From IMG/VR virus record IMGVR_UViG_3300027833_000116, positions 1 to 37,037 of that record: a stretch of 37,037 bases of DNA, one strand, 5' to 3'. Shown here piece after piece: positions 15,154 to 30,100 of this stretch (positions are counted from its first letter, which is position 1; every line of letters begins with the position of its first letter). The notes under the pieces were generated by a model. That model was not told the DNA's origin. It did not search any database and worked only from the letters and a program-made list of their open reading frames with translations. This DNA comes from a virus. The position numbers and the translations under genes were made by a program.

Positions 15154-18100
15154 ATGTCAGATAAAAAGATTGTAAATCAGTTACCCGTAGTACTGCAAAC
15201 TAAAGCTGTAAAGAACTTCTTTGAAGCAACAGTTGAGCAACTCTACAGTGAAGCTAATACGACCACACTAGCAGGATTCATCGGAAAGAAGACCGGTGAA
15301 GATTACGGATTGTCAGGAGCGTTCCTCAAAGAGGATAACGCTGACAGAAGGCAATATAATCTCTCTCCTGCGGTTAATAACATTAACCCAATTACCGGTG
15401 ATAGTGAAAACTTAGTATTTTATGATGAGTTCATTGATACACTAGGCGTTTACGGTGTTAACACTAGTAACCATAACAGAATATTCGGAAGTAAGTTTCG
15501 TGTGTTTATGCCGCCTATAGAAATTGATAAGTTTATTAACTATCAAGAGTACTACTGGAGTTTAACTGGTCCAAGTGTTTCCACAATTACTGCTACCGCA
15601 GTTTTGCCAATTAACATTGAAAAAGATGTACTTGGGCAAAAGAGCTATACTTATAAGACATTAACACTGCGCAACGGCATGGTGTTAGTATTCTCTGATA
15701 ACAACAATACTATACCAGTCGGGACAACAACATCGTTAAATAAAGCAGGTGTTGAATACATAGTTGGCGGAGTTGGCGAAGGCATTTACTTAACACCTAA
15801 GTTACAAACTACTAGTACATTATACGGTGGCAGTAAAGCAACAACCAAGGATTATATAACAATGCAACGTGGCTCCGGCAACTGTAATGCATGGAGCAGA
15901 ACTAATCATTGGTACCACAGAAATAACTTTACTGATGTAGGCGATAAATTGCCTGCTAGAACATACCGAGCTAACAGACCAATTATTGAATTCAACAAAG
16001 ATATTGAGATGTTTAATGCTGGTACATCTAACTACGGACAAGCAGATGTTGCAGTAGTATCGTTAGATAAATCAGATGTGCAAGGCCAGGTAACAATGAC
16101 AATTGATACCAAGGTCCTAGCGAACGATGACATCATCTTTTTCCCTAACGCAACCACCACAGATTCTAAATACTTATTTAAAGTAGCCGGTGTAGGTGAC
16201 GTTACCGACGGGATTACACTTACTGCTACAAGTAGCACAGCTATAGCTAAAGATCAAACAGTTATTATACATGACGGGTCGTTATATAAAGGATTCGAGT
16301 ATATCTATAATGGTGTATACTATATTCATGGACAGCAAAAGCTAAAGCCTAATTCGAATCCGTTATTTGAATTGTACGATGATGCTGGCAAGAAACTAAG
16401 CAACTTAGGTTTATATAACAACAGTACATTTATAGGTAGTAAAATATTTTGTTATAAAGAAGGCACAGGCATTAACGATAAAGAGTTAGGCTTCCCTTTA
16501 ACATATACTCCATATAAATCAGTTAGTGAAATTACTTTCGAAAATTGTATGCAAACAGATGTTGTAAAATACAAGACATTCGGTGCTACAGCAGAAAGTA
16601 CAATCATTGGTACATTTTATTACAAGCTGTTAAAAGATACTCCAGAGTATTTCTCATACTGGAAACCTAGTACAGCTAAAAACGAACAAAAAATTATTAC
16701 TACTCATTACATTACGCAAACCGAAGTAGATGATAAGACAACAGTTTATAACATCGGTGCCGATCCACATACGTCAACTGTAACTGCAAGTGGGTATGAT
16801 ATACTTGTAACAGTTAACGATGTTATTGTTAACGACTTTACAGTTAATACAAATGCAGAAATCATGTTTACAACGTTTACTTTTAACGCAGGCGACATTA
16901 TTGATATTGAAGTTTCGAGCGATACTGGTATTACTAAAATATCAGATAGCAGATATGAAATCCCATTAAGCTGGAGAGCAAATCCGTACAATGAAGAAAT
17001 TGACTTTCTTGCTGAACCAGAGTACATGTCTCACTTTAATCGCTTCATCGAAAGGCAGGATGGCCTAGTAGGCAATTCTCTAGGTTCTAGTAACTTTGAT
17101 AGCACATCAAAAGATATCAGACATGCTAAAACTATTGTACAAACAGACCAAGATTTAATACTTGCTTCTTTTGCATTAGACGATCAGCCACATAATTTAG
17201 TAGACGCTTTACGTTTCGTAGGAAAAGAATACGAAAAGTATAAAGCACGTTTAATAAAACTAATAGACGATTACTATAATAACTTTGACACATCAGATCT
17301 AAGCAACGAATATGTGTTAGACAGAGTGTTAAGAAACCTTATTACTTATAGCATTGGTAAAGATGTGTTTGGCAGTTCTTATGTTTTACCTTTTGGCGAT
17401 AACTATATCCCGGAAGAGTTTGATGTACAGGATGTAAATGCAACAGTTTACACTTTAACAAATTATGCAGACTTAGACACGCTTACAAATAGCTTATTAG
17501 TTTATAGTGTTGATGCTACAACAAACAATCAAGTATTGTTAACAGTAGACGAAGACTATACTATTAGCACTACTAACCCTATTGTTATTGAAGTAACTAA
17601 GGCAATGCAATTAGCAGATACTATTGTTACTAAACTTTATAACAAAGATAGAGATAGTGCTGAATGTCCACCAACACCAAGTACAATGGGTTTATATCCT
17701 TTGCACGTTCCACGAATAGATGTTGACCATAGTTTTAAAGTCAAGAAGTCTGTGTTGATCGGACACGATGGCAGTAAGACGTTACTAAATGGCGATATTA
17801 GAGACCAGGTACTTTTAGAGTTTGAAATAAGATTATATAATTCTTGTGTATCTCAATTTAGGGTAGCAAACAGTTATGCAACACTAAGTCCATTCCATGT
17901 GCGAGCAGGCAAGTTTAGACCAGATAATTTTAGCACAAACGAATATGCAGATCTATTAAGAACAAGTTTCAGTAATTGGGTAGGTGCAAACAAAGTTGAC
18001 TACGTTACAAACGAATTTTACGATGCCAGTGACAAATTAACATGGAACTACAGCGGTACAGATGCTGAACTACCCGGGCACTGGAGAGGCTGGTTTGAAT

Positions 18101-21100
18101 ATCATTACGATACAGTAAGACCACACACTCATCCTTGGGAAATGATTGGCTTCTTTGAAAAGCCAACATGGTGGGGAACACAGTACGGTGAAGACTTTAG
18201 TAGCACTAACACAGCATTGTGGAGTGATTTAGAGCAAGGCATTATTAGAAGTGGACCAAGAGAAAACTTCATCAACCATGACTACAAATTAAACAATCCA
18301 TTTAGCAGACCAGGGTTATCCTTGCTATTACCGGTCGGTAAATCAGCTAGTGTTTTATTAACACCAGGCGAGATTACTAATACCGGGTCTACTAGTAAAA
18401 CATCAGTATGGACTAATTTACGTCCTAGCAGTACTGATGTTGCAGACCAATTTAAAGATGTAAACGGTTCAAACGGTTTAGCAAACGGCATTGGTGCAAC
18501 ATACGGTAGCTCTAGAGCTTCGCGAGTTATATTCGATGCAAATGATGCACCGAGCCCAGGCACGTTCTGGGATTACGATGGCACAGTTAGTGGATCAGTA
18601 GTTGGTTCGGGCTTTGCTGAAGGCCTTGACGGATTTGAAACTCCGTATGTTTACATTACTAATCAAAATACAAATAAAAGATATCAGTTATTTAATTACA
18701 CATTCGAACAGTTAGCGCCATCGCAGAATCATGTTTTAGAACTTAAAGACAAACTTCCTGCAACAGGCGCAATTGCTGTTACAGTAACAGGTGTACCTGT
18801 CTTAAATCCTGCAAATGTTGATACATGGAACAACGAAGGCGCATGGACTTACTCAGATGTTTACAATAACGAAGTTGTAGAAAATGCTACATACTTTATT
18901 GAAGCAGAGCAAGCGGGTATAGCAGAGTTTAGCACAACTGAACATTCACCTGTAGTTGCATGGGCATTCGATGGTTTACCAATTTACGGACCTTACGGTT
19001 ATACACAATACTACGCCGGAAACGGGCAAATTGAAACTAACACAATTACTAATATAAAAAGTCCTTTTATTTTAAGAAGCGGAACAAGAGCAACTGGGCC
19101 AGGCGGCACACATACTGGTGAGTTCGTAGAAGATTACACTTATAATATTGCACTAGCAGGAACAGCAGGGTACACAGGCGGTCAAGGAGATCACGGTAGA
19201 TATAATTTACGATACGGTGTTACACCTGACAGCGGTGGCGTACCGATTCACTTCTATGTTGCAACCCAGGACGATTCCGGGGCACCTATGTTCCCGTATC
19301 ACGTTGGCGGCACTGTTAGCAATGCCATTAACACATACGAAGGCCGTTATTACGGCGAAGCAGTTGAGAAAGATAAGAACAGTTCCGGTACAATAACAGA
19401 CGATGGCACACTAGTTGCTATATCAAGTAATAGAGTTATTACTCCTGTTACAAATACTAGCATCAGTAATGCTTGGAGATTCGGAGACGGAGCTCCAGTA
19501 GAGAATGCGTGGAAGTACAGTGTAGGATACCCGTTTGCAGTAGTTGAATCTATGTTGCTAAGTAAGCCAGGTAGATTTGCAACATTGTTCTCAGACCCAT
19601 TAATGAATGCAACACCTGCACTAGACACTAGCAAAGTTGTTAACAAAGTTACTAGAAAGCCTTTTGACTTTAGAAACAAAGAGCATTTCCATATACATGG
19701 CACAATAGATGATAACAACAACTTAATAACAAACGTAGGTTATACCCAGTTTATTCACAGCTGGTTAACGTACCAAGGATTAAATACAACAACTGACTAT
19801 GCAGATAAAGTTAGAAAAGTAAACATTAAGTTAGCACACAGAATGGCTGGCTTTACTGACAAAGATACTTTAACAGTTAGAGCAGATCAAACTAGTGTAA
19901 CTACTACATCTACTAACTTAATTATTCCAACAGAAAGTTATGATATTGTTGTACATGCTTCGCCATATAAGAACAGAAATTTCTACAGTGGCATTAGCAT
20001 ACAAAAAGTATCAAACGGATACAAGATACAGGGCTTTGATAAAAACTTTGGCTACTTTAATAGTATGCGCAGAAGCCTTACTGGTAGAACTACTAATATA
20101 CAAGTCGGTGGCGATGCAGTTGATTACGTTAATTGGTCTCAAAACACTAGCTACATTAAAGATACAGTTGTTGTAAACAACAATGCCTATTATCGGGCAC
20201 CTACTTTAGTTACAAGCAGTGATGTGTTTATGCCGTCATTATGGACTAGGTTACCTAGCTTACCAACAACAGGCGCAGTAAAAGCAGTTCTGTATTTAGA
20301 TGACGAGCCGTATATAGATAGAATTAATTATCAAACAGTATACGAAACATTCCAGGATGTAGTAAATACTATTATGGGCATCGGAGCCTATCAGGAGAAA
20401 CAAGGTTACGACTTTGGAATTTTTGATGCAGGCATACAAGCTGTAAGAAACTGGAGTTACTCGATTAAGCAATTCTTGTTCTTTGTTGCAGGCGGCTGGG
20501 AACAAAATAATACTATTGATCTAAGTCCAATGGCTAACAAGTTAACGTTCACTAGTACTACTGGCATGGTCGCTAAGATTATGCGATCAGATAAGAACCA
20601 GTTTACATTAATAGATCAAGACGGCAGAGCAATACAGCCTACAGAATGTGAGATAGTCAGAGATGGCAACACAATAGAAATTGTCCCCCCTACTGGCATA
20701 CAGATTTACGGTGCAATGCTGTTCACAAAAGAAATTGAACATGCAATGATATTTGATAACGTAACAGACTTCAATGATACATTGTTTAGTCCTAAGTGGA
20801 ACCAAGCACAAAGACGATTACGAATTAAAGGTAAGCGTACTGCTAACTGGAGCGGGTTGTTTAGTTCAGAAGGATTTATTATACAAGGTGATGAACTTAA
20901 ACCTAACTTAGATAATATGGCGCAGAGCTTGGGTCGTTATCATGAACTAGGATTCATTCCAGTTGAGAAACAAATTTATGAGCAAGCACGTGGACTATTT
21001 GGATACCAAGAAAGAACATATCTAACAAACTTAGAGCTTGAAGATGATGACCAGTTTGAATTCTATAAAGGTATGTTGCAGAGCAAAGGTACTGCTAAGA

Positions 21101-24100
21101 GTTTACAGAAAGTTGCTAAGAGTAAGAACATTATTCAGGGTGAGATGGGTGTATTTGACGAGTGGGCATTAAAAGTTGGCGACTTCGGCGACTTAGAAAA
21201 CGATCAAACAATTGAACTCAAATTAGAAAAGAGTGATGTAATACACGATCCTCAAATGATTACGTTGGCGTTTCCAGAAGATACAACAGGTATTATTGGG
21301 AAGGTTAACGTCATTGAACCGAAACACAGATACTTTGATGCGCCAATACTAGAGATTGCGGCTCCAAGTAATTTTCCTAAAGTGCAAGCAACAGCGTCAG
21401 CTGTATTAGCGGCAGACGGGACACTAAGCTCAGTTAACATTACTAACGCAGGCACAGGCTATGCACAGCCTGTACGTTTAGAGGTAATTGCAGGTGTACT
21501 AAGTATTGCAAATATTAGTACTATGTTTAATACTCCGATTGCAGTAAGTTCGAGTGCAATCTTAGATACAGATGTTCCCGGCCTATCGTTATCTACCCTT
21601 ATAATAAGTAATGTAGCAGATGCGAGTGTTAACATAGATCTAAGTGCTGTTACTTCTATTGCAAACGTAGTAACATTAATTAACGAAAAGGCATTGATTA
21701 ATTCACATGTTACTGCTGGATCGATTGAGAGTAGAGTGGTATTAGGCAATGCTGTAGTATCACAACATGTACTAACATTAACTGGTAATGATTTCACACT
21801 TGCTGGTGACACTGCTACACTTGCGGGACTTAATTTAGTAGCAGGTAGATACCAACCTAAGCAACGTTATTCGATCGGATCAGTTGCTAATGTTACTGGC
21901 ACCGATCATGGCGCCACTACTGCCGCTAATGTACGAGTTACAGTAGCAGGCGACGATGTTCCTTCAAACAGTGGCACTAACTGGATCTATAATCCGGGTA
22001 CTCGCCAACAGATTCCGTTTGCTATATCAGGGTCAGGTAGCACAGATTCAAGTAATGGAGTGGCTGAATCAGGTGATGTTAACATATCATTGCCAGTCGC
22101 TATTGATACATTGAATACAGCTAAAGAAAATAATTTAGTGTATCCACATGTAAATGTTTTTGTTAACGGCAATCAGTTAATAAACGATGTCGGTAACCCA
22201 AGATACTCATTAACTACAAATCAACTTACAATTCATAGTGTTGAGCAATTAGTTGAGAGCGGAATAAGAGAAGGTGCAAATGTTTACGTTGTGGAAAATA
22301 GTACAGTTGAATTCCAACCTTCATTCTTACTTGATGTACCAGGCGCAAATTTAAATATTAAAGTATTAACAGAAGACAACATTGCAATTACAACTAGAAC
22401 ACAAAGGTTGTATGACGTAACAGCGGATAGTAAAACAGACGATGTTATCTTTATAGACATTGATGATACTACAAGATTCTTAAAGAAGCCACTCGGTGTA
22501 AGAGATCAAAACTTATGGCCTACAATGGCTAACGTAGATTACACCGGTATAACTGACGCTCGTTATCACAGTATTCCGAATGCTGGATACGTTAATAGTT
22601 CAAATGTTGATTTTAGCTCTTTTGATATTCCGAGTATTGCTTCAATGTTTGACAAAGACATATTAATACACCCTGAAGAATTAAGCACAGTGCATGTTGC
22701 TGTAGCTGAAAACCAGGACTGGAACGTTTACAGATTCAAGAAAGTTAATACTAACATAGCGTTCGTTGAACAAGAGTCAGACGATGAGACTGCATACTTG
22801 TATGCAAATACATCATTGTTTACTTACACTGATCAAAATCAAATTGGCAACACAATTGATCCAGGTAGATTCTTAGATTATCATATTGCAGTTAAAAACG
22901 GCATCATGTCAGACAAGTTTGTTGTTTGGGTTAACGAAGAAACTGTTGATCAGAAGCAAGTACGACTATCAAACATTACGCCAATTGATATGATAGAAAC
23001 ACAAATTACTAGCCTAGGCCCAAATGTTATAACAAACATTACAGATATTCAGCCAGGCATAAGTGGGTTTGCAGTAGCTGAAGTAATCGGTAACTACGAT
23101 GGTACAGGTACTGCATTAGTCTATACAACTGTTAATGGCATAGATTCGCAGGTAAGTCCGACGATTGGATTTAGTACTGCTAACATAACAACTGACGAAC
23201 AAGTATTGTTTGGCAATGAATACGTTGCATCTAATATTAATACTACATCTGGTACATTTACAATTAACGAACAGGCGTTAACAGGCAACATTGCCGCTGG
23301 TAATGCAATGGTTAGATTCTTTAACAGAACTAAAATTACAGCACCCGGTCACGGACTTGGCGGTGGCCAGGAAGTTAAGATTGTTGCAGGCGGCTACAGT
23401 GGACAATGGCAAGTAGAAGGTGCAAGCGACGACACGTTTATGATCGACACTCAGTATGTAACTGGCGGTGTTACAACAGGTAACATTTTATTGCCTGAGA
23501 TCTTAATTACAACAACAGCGGCGCACGATATTAAAGCAGACTACCTAGACAAGAACATCGCAGTACACAACGCAACACAGCGTTACTACAACGGTGTTTA
23601 CAAGGTTAAAGAAGTACCTAGTGCAACTACGTTACTAGTTACTGGTGCGTTCCCGTTTGCTGATCAAGCAAACGTTAACTCCACTGATGCTTCACAGCCG
23701 GTTAGTGTATTAACTACACTTGACCATGATAAGATTTACTTAAACAACTCTGCTATTAAGATAGATAACATTAGCAGTTTAGACGGCATGATAGAATCGT
23801 TAAACATGTCACTCGAAATTAGAAGAGGATGGATACAAAGGCAGGGTAGTTTAAATATATCTATTCCGATGATGAGACTTCCTATGATGCCAGGTACTAA
23901 CCAGGGCTTACATCAGATAGGCGGCTTGACACCTCATGTTACTAATCAATTCCCTATTAGCACAAAAAATCTAGCAGTAGCAGGTGCTATCCCAGTTGAC
24001 TGGAAAAAGTTATCAAAGGTAGGATTTAATAAATCTAAGAGTGGACACCCAGCAGTCAGGGCTAGACCTATGCCTAGAACTACTAGAAGTGGCGCAGTTA

Positions 24101-27100
24101 CTAAAAACAGATCGACAACTATTAATACGTCACCGTTTAATCAGTATAACTCACTTAGCTCTCAAGTTGCTAACGGAAGAGGCATTGTCCTACCAACAAG
24201 TAATATTTTAGCTTCAGGTATGCCTACTTCAGTACTACCGCAAACCCCAGCAACATCTGCCGCGGCAAACATACTATCCTCGTTTGGATCAGGCAAGATA
24301 AACATGTTAACCGGTAACTTCGGACTAGGCGGCAATAGCTACGGTGGCGGAAGCATTACACTTAATTTGGGGGGCAGTGGCGGCTATGGCGGAATGGGAC
24401 AAACTACTATTCCTGCTAATCCTCTACCGCCAGCTAGACCTACCGGTAGACCAAATAGACAGAAAACAGTAATAGCAAAACCTCAGACGATAGCGTCAGT
24501 ACCGGCACCGATTAAAATTAAGACAAAGAAGCCAACGCAGAGCACAAACAATAACGGTGCAGTTGTAATAACAGGTAGTGTTGTACAAACATTAAAACCT
24601 AGACCATGTGGAGCGGCATTTATACCTGCTCCACCTAAGCCGCCTGTTCCACCTAATGCACGACCAAAAGCAGTTAACGATAGTTATGCTACTTCGTTTG
24701 AGACCCCTGTGTCGTTATCAGTATTATCCAATGATTCAGATGCAGACGGTAATACTTTAACAGTACAAAGCTACACACAACCTGCTAAAGGCACACTTGC
24801 AGTTGTTGGCGGCGCTACATCAGGCAGATTTACATATACGCCGGATGCAGGCTTTACTGGTTCAGATTCTTTTGCTTACACAGTATCAGATGGTGCCGGA
24901 GGCACAGCAACAGCAAAAGCAACAATAGCTGTTGGTGTTAAACCTGCAACACCGGTTACGCCTACTAAAACTAGCTTCATGAAAGAAGAGTTAGTAGAGC
25001 AGTCAGTTACAACACAGGGTGTAGACGATACTTGGAAATATCATATTCCTGTTGCAGGCAGAATAAAAATTATTATAGATATGGATGCCGCAACAGACAG
25101 ACTGTCAGCATACCAAAACCTTAACAACCATGGTTTACAAACGTCACCTAGGAAAGGCTGGACTGGAGCCGGTGTTAGAAGAGCAACACAACAAGAAAAA
25201 GATAAACTGTGTGATGCACGTGGTATAAAGAAACCAAAACCCCATGGCGGCACTGCTAGTGCAAACTACGGCTACATATCTATTGGCCATATAGGCATTG
25301 GCGGCGGCGGAGGCGGCGGCGGTTATTATAGTGGTGGAGCATTAAGAGACTTCGTACAGGATGGCGCAGGAATTAAGTACTGTGGCGTAATTGAGTTTGA
25401 TTGGAATCCTGCTAAAGGCGAATGGTTGAAAGTATTTGTAGACAAACTAAGTTCAGTATATAGATATTTAATTATCTATCCTACTTTAACTAATACTTCC
25501 TCAACAGGTAGACAACAAGCCGCATATTCGGGTGCTAGTAAAGCACCGAGTACAGTTGCAAAGAAAGCAACACCTATTTTTAAACCAACTGGTAAACCTA
25601 TTAGTAAAAAGAAAGTAGCACGTCACAGAGGTGGACGCAGTGGCGGCAATTATAGATATGCCGCGGCAGGTAATTTCTATGTAAGTAACTACGGTGGATT
25701 TAGTATCGCACCAATGGCCGGCTACAGCTTTATGCCAAGTGTATTCAAGAAGACAGTAAAAGTATCAAATCCGGATAATGTTGGTAGAGGTGCTGATTTA
25801 ACTGCTAGTGATTTTGTAAACAATGTATTCCAGCGTGTATCCGGAGGCAGAATTATTCCTCTAAGTGCTCCACCTATTGCGCCTATTGCAATTCCTAACA
25901 GAGGCATACGAGGGTTAGGACTAGCTAGCCAGGCAGGGTACGCTACATTAGGAAACTCGGGCACATTTAGAAACATGACTGTAGACCCTAAGGTATTACA
26001 GATTTCTAGTAGCAACTACGATATACAAAACTTAACAAGCCCAGGCACATTAGGCGCAGACGGAAGCAGTGGCACTAGCGGAACAAACGGCAGTGGAATC
26101 GGCGGAACTGCTGGCAGAGGCGGACGAGGCGGAACACTAGGTACAAACGGAACAAACGGCACAGCTAACGGAACATTCGTTATCCCAGGTGAATCAATTG
26201 CTACTCCTACGTTTACTGCAGGCCCGACACCGTTTGTTATACCAGGCGGCACAGTATATGATAGTTCAACGTTTAGAGGATTAGACAATACATTTAGTAA
26301 TAGTCTTATTCCTGCTGAAACACTTAACAGTGAAGATTCACCGTTAGATTCTACAATAGACTACGAAGACAAGCCAGTACTAACAATACAGGCTAAGAGA
26401 AAGATTCTTAATCCGGATGGCACATATACATATACGCCAGCTGGCCCAGTAGCAGTATGCCCGGTATGGTCACCTACTCCAAACGTTGTTATGAACGAAG
26501 ATGATGTTAGGGGATTAACCCCAGGTGATTCTATTGTTGTTAACAACAAAGCAATTAAGATACCAGGAACACCCGGCGCAGTACTAACAGAATTTGAATG
26601 TAGCGGCGGCTTCGGTTACACTACATCTATTACTACAAAGTTCGGTAAGCCAGCAGTTAAACTATCTAGTTGTACAAATGCTCCTATTACCTTTAAAGAA
26701 GGTTGCAGAGGCGGGGTTTACAAAGAAGTATTAGACTTTCACATTGTTAAGAACTTCTCACTAAGTGATTCATCACAGCAAGGATTTGACTTTACAAATG
26801 TAAGTCAAGACTTATCAGCTGGTGGTAACTTCCAGTCAGGCCCAATACCAGCCGCAAATATAAGTACGACAAAGCAAGGCACGTTTACAACAACGATGCC
26901 AGTAGTTAAAACTAATAATGTATTCACAGGCGGAGCAAACTACAGAGTAGGCGATAGACTGAGAGTTATTGGCGGCACACCTATAGCATCACCGTTTGGA
27001 TCAGTACACGAATTATGCGTTGAGCTCGAAGGCAGAGACTACTCATCAGAAGGAAACATTAAAGTATTCATAGGCGACGGAACAACACCTGGTTCTGAAG

Positions 27101-30100
27101 CAGAAGTTGAATCAGTTGAATTTAATACAAATGACGATGCTAACGGCATTAAGTCAATTAAATTAAAAGCAGGCGGACAGGGTTACGATCCAGCAAGACC
27201 GCCTAAGATTAGAATTGTTGACATTGGCGCAGGTAGTAACGGCCCAGCACCTACTCCTGCTAAAGTTAGACCTATTATTAAAACACAGGCTATGGGTGTC
27301 GATGGCAAGATGCACGATACAAGTGGCTTACCAGAAAGAGTTGCTAAGTTTAGAGTTGCACAAGTTGATCCAGTTACTGGCGCAATTTGGTCATTAGTGA
27401 TCTTAGACAGAGGCGTATACAAAGAGTTCCCAGCAGATTTAACAACTGGTGTTGCGCTTGAATACGATTCAATCGGACTAGGTGATGAGCATTCTGGCTC
27501 ACTACCACCGACAAGTGCTTCCGGGTTAGGACAATTTGATCCTATAACATTCGAAAGATTAGGCCCTGCAGGTAGTTACAGACCGAATGAAGGTATCTAC
27601 GGAGAACTTTCAGGTGAACCTGCTTACGGCACAGGCGCAAAAATATTCTTAACAGCTAGAGAGATTCCAGACTGTTCTGAAAAGGGCGATGCACTATCTA
27701 AGTTAGGTTTCCCAGGATCAGTACTAGACGTTCCTTATGTTCAGCATTTAGCAGACTTGTTAAACGAAGCATTAATAGCGGCTGGATATGATCCAATAGA
27801 TATAAACTTTACAGTTACTCCGATTAACGATGATCTCGACCAATTAGAACTATCAAGTCCAACATTTGACGGTGTTGAATTTGACGAGCTTACTCCAGGC
27901 TTCCTAGACAAGTTAGGATTACCGCCTGGAGATTACAATGCGGACATGACTCCTTTATCTGTAGTAGACGGCACACCAACTAACGATGTTAATATTAGTA
28001 TTGAAGATCTCGAAGGATTACTATCAACCGGCGGACCAGGAACTACTGGCACCGGCGGTCTAGGCGGAACAGGCGGCGTAGCAGGCACTAACGGCACTAT
28101 AGGCGGAGGAACAGGCGGGACTGGCGGCATAAACGGAAACAGCGGGCTAGGTGGCGGAAGCAGTACTAGCAGAACAGGTACAGAATTGCCAGAAGAAACA
28201 ATGGTTATCTACGGTGTGGACAACGGCGGCTTTAACAGTGACGGTAGCAGTATGTTAGGTAATGCAAACGTTACTTATGTCGGCGACCTATTCCAATACG
28301 AGCTACGTGATTTAGATGGTGGCCCAGTGCAGAGCACAGAAGATTCTGCTAGTGTTGAAATCTTGTACTTAGAAAGTGAGCGTTATGAAACCGAAACTGG
28401 ACTAACACTTGCTGATAAAGCAAATGTATGGATTGATAATTACAACAGTACAGGTAAGTGGGCATACTTAGAAGGCACTGACATAAAGCGTTCACAAACA
28501 GATTTAGTTGATCCTAAGTTTATTAGAAATACAATTATATACGATGCTACAACTGGTGAGAAAGATTATGATTACGACATGTGGGATCCGTTTAAAGGCG
28601 TACTACCTGCATTCGTTGATGCTGAAATAACATACTTTAGTAAGCATGACCCAGTAGCATACTCGGCACATCGTGCTATGTTTGGCGCAGAGAACATAGG
28701 TCAAGTATGGTGGGACACTAATACAATAAGATACAACTGGTATGAGCAAGGTTCGAACAGAGAGCGTTGGTTAAACTGGGGTAGTTCATTCCCAGGTAGT
28801 GCAATTACTTTATATGAGTGGACAGAAAACTTATCTCCACCGTTATCGTATACTGGCACAGGCACACCAAAGAATGGTAGCGAGTTTATAGTCGAAAGAC
28901 GTATAGAACCTACTACTGGCTCATTTGTTAACTATTATTACTACTGGGTGCAGAATGTTAACGCACTTACTAATAAAGCAATAACACAGCAAAACAGAAA
29001 GTTTACTACGTTTGAACTTGCTAGATACTTAGCAGATCCAATCGGACAAGGATTAAATACTGTTAGCTATATTAGTGCTGGAACATCTACATCAGAAAAC
29101 ATTGCAAGTTTTGTAATGGGCAATCTTACTAAGACATTGCGGGAAGATGAGCAAAACATACAAATTAATTTAAGCAGAAATCTTAATCCGTTAGGATTAA
29201 AGCATGCGGCGTGGAAACTTGTTAGAGAGAATGATAACAATAGTGTAATACCTGAAGACCTGTCAACTAAACTTATTGATAGTTTATGTGAGAGTGATGT
29301 AATAGGAAACGTAGTACCAGGAGCTAACCTCAGTGAAATTGAGCGTTACGGTGTTCAATTCCGTCCTCGTCAAACAATGTTTAAAAATCCTAAGCAAGCT
29401 AGACGTGCATTGCAGTATGTTATTAATGAAATACTAGCAGACATGAAATTAAATACACTTTACCCAGGCTGGGACAGTGTGTTACCGACTAATAACTTTG
29501 TTGAAACAATCAATTGGTATGATACACAACGTACTGACGGTGCAACAAATAAGAAAGTTAGATTCGATGATAGTTACAAAGCGGCATTTACTGTTAAGAG
29601 TGTAAAAGCACTAGATTCAGTTAACAGCGCAAATATCCCAGACGGCCAGGTTGTAATGGTAAGAGCTTCACAAAGCGAGAGATTTCAGCTGTGGAGATGG
29701 GATAGTCGTAGAGTTAGATTCTATCAAATGGCAATTCAAAATGAAACTGTTAGATTAAAAGATACAATACATACTAGTACAATTACACCTGCAATGCAAG
29801 CAGAGTTAAGGGCGTTCTTGACAGCACTTAAAGATACTGTATTCCAGGGTACTTCAAACTTTAATAGTGTATTCTTTGAAATGATGAAGTTTGCAATCGG
29901 AGAACATCAAGAACTTGACTGGGCATTTAAAACGTCATACATTTACGTTGAAAAAGAAGAAGAAGATCTTGTACAGCGTAAAGGTTATAAGCCAGACAAC
30001 TTTGACAGTGTACTAGAATACATGAATGAAGTCAAGCCTTATACTTCTAAAATTAGAGAGTACAAGGATGGTAAACGTGCTCCTATAGAATATATAAACA

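Noticed and set aside
27933-28130. A Pro-rich (PPVPPVPP) minus-strand frame resembling a proline-rich protein
   Set aside because: It is the reverse complement of the Gly-rich block: GGC/GGN codons read backwards give Pro-rich codons.
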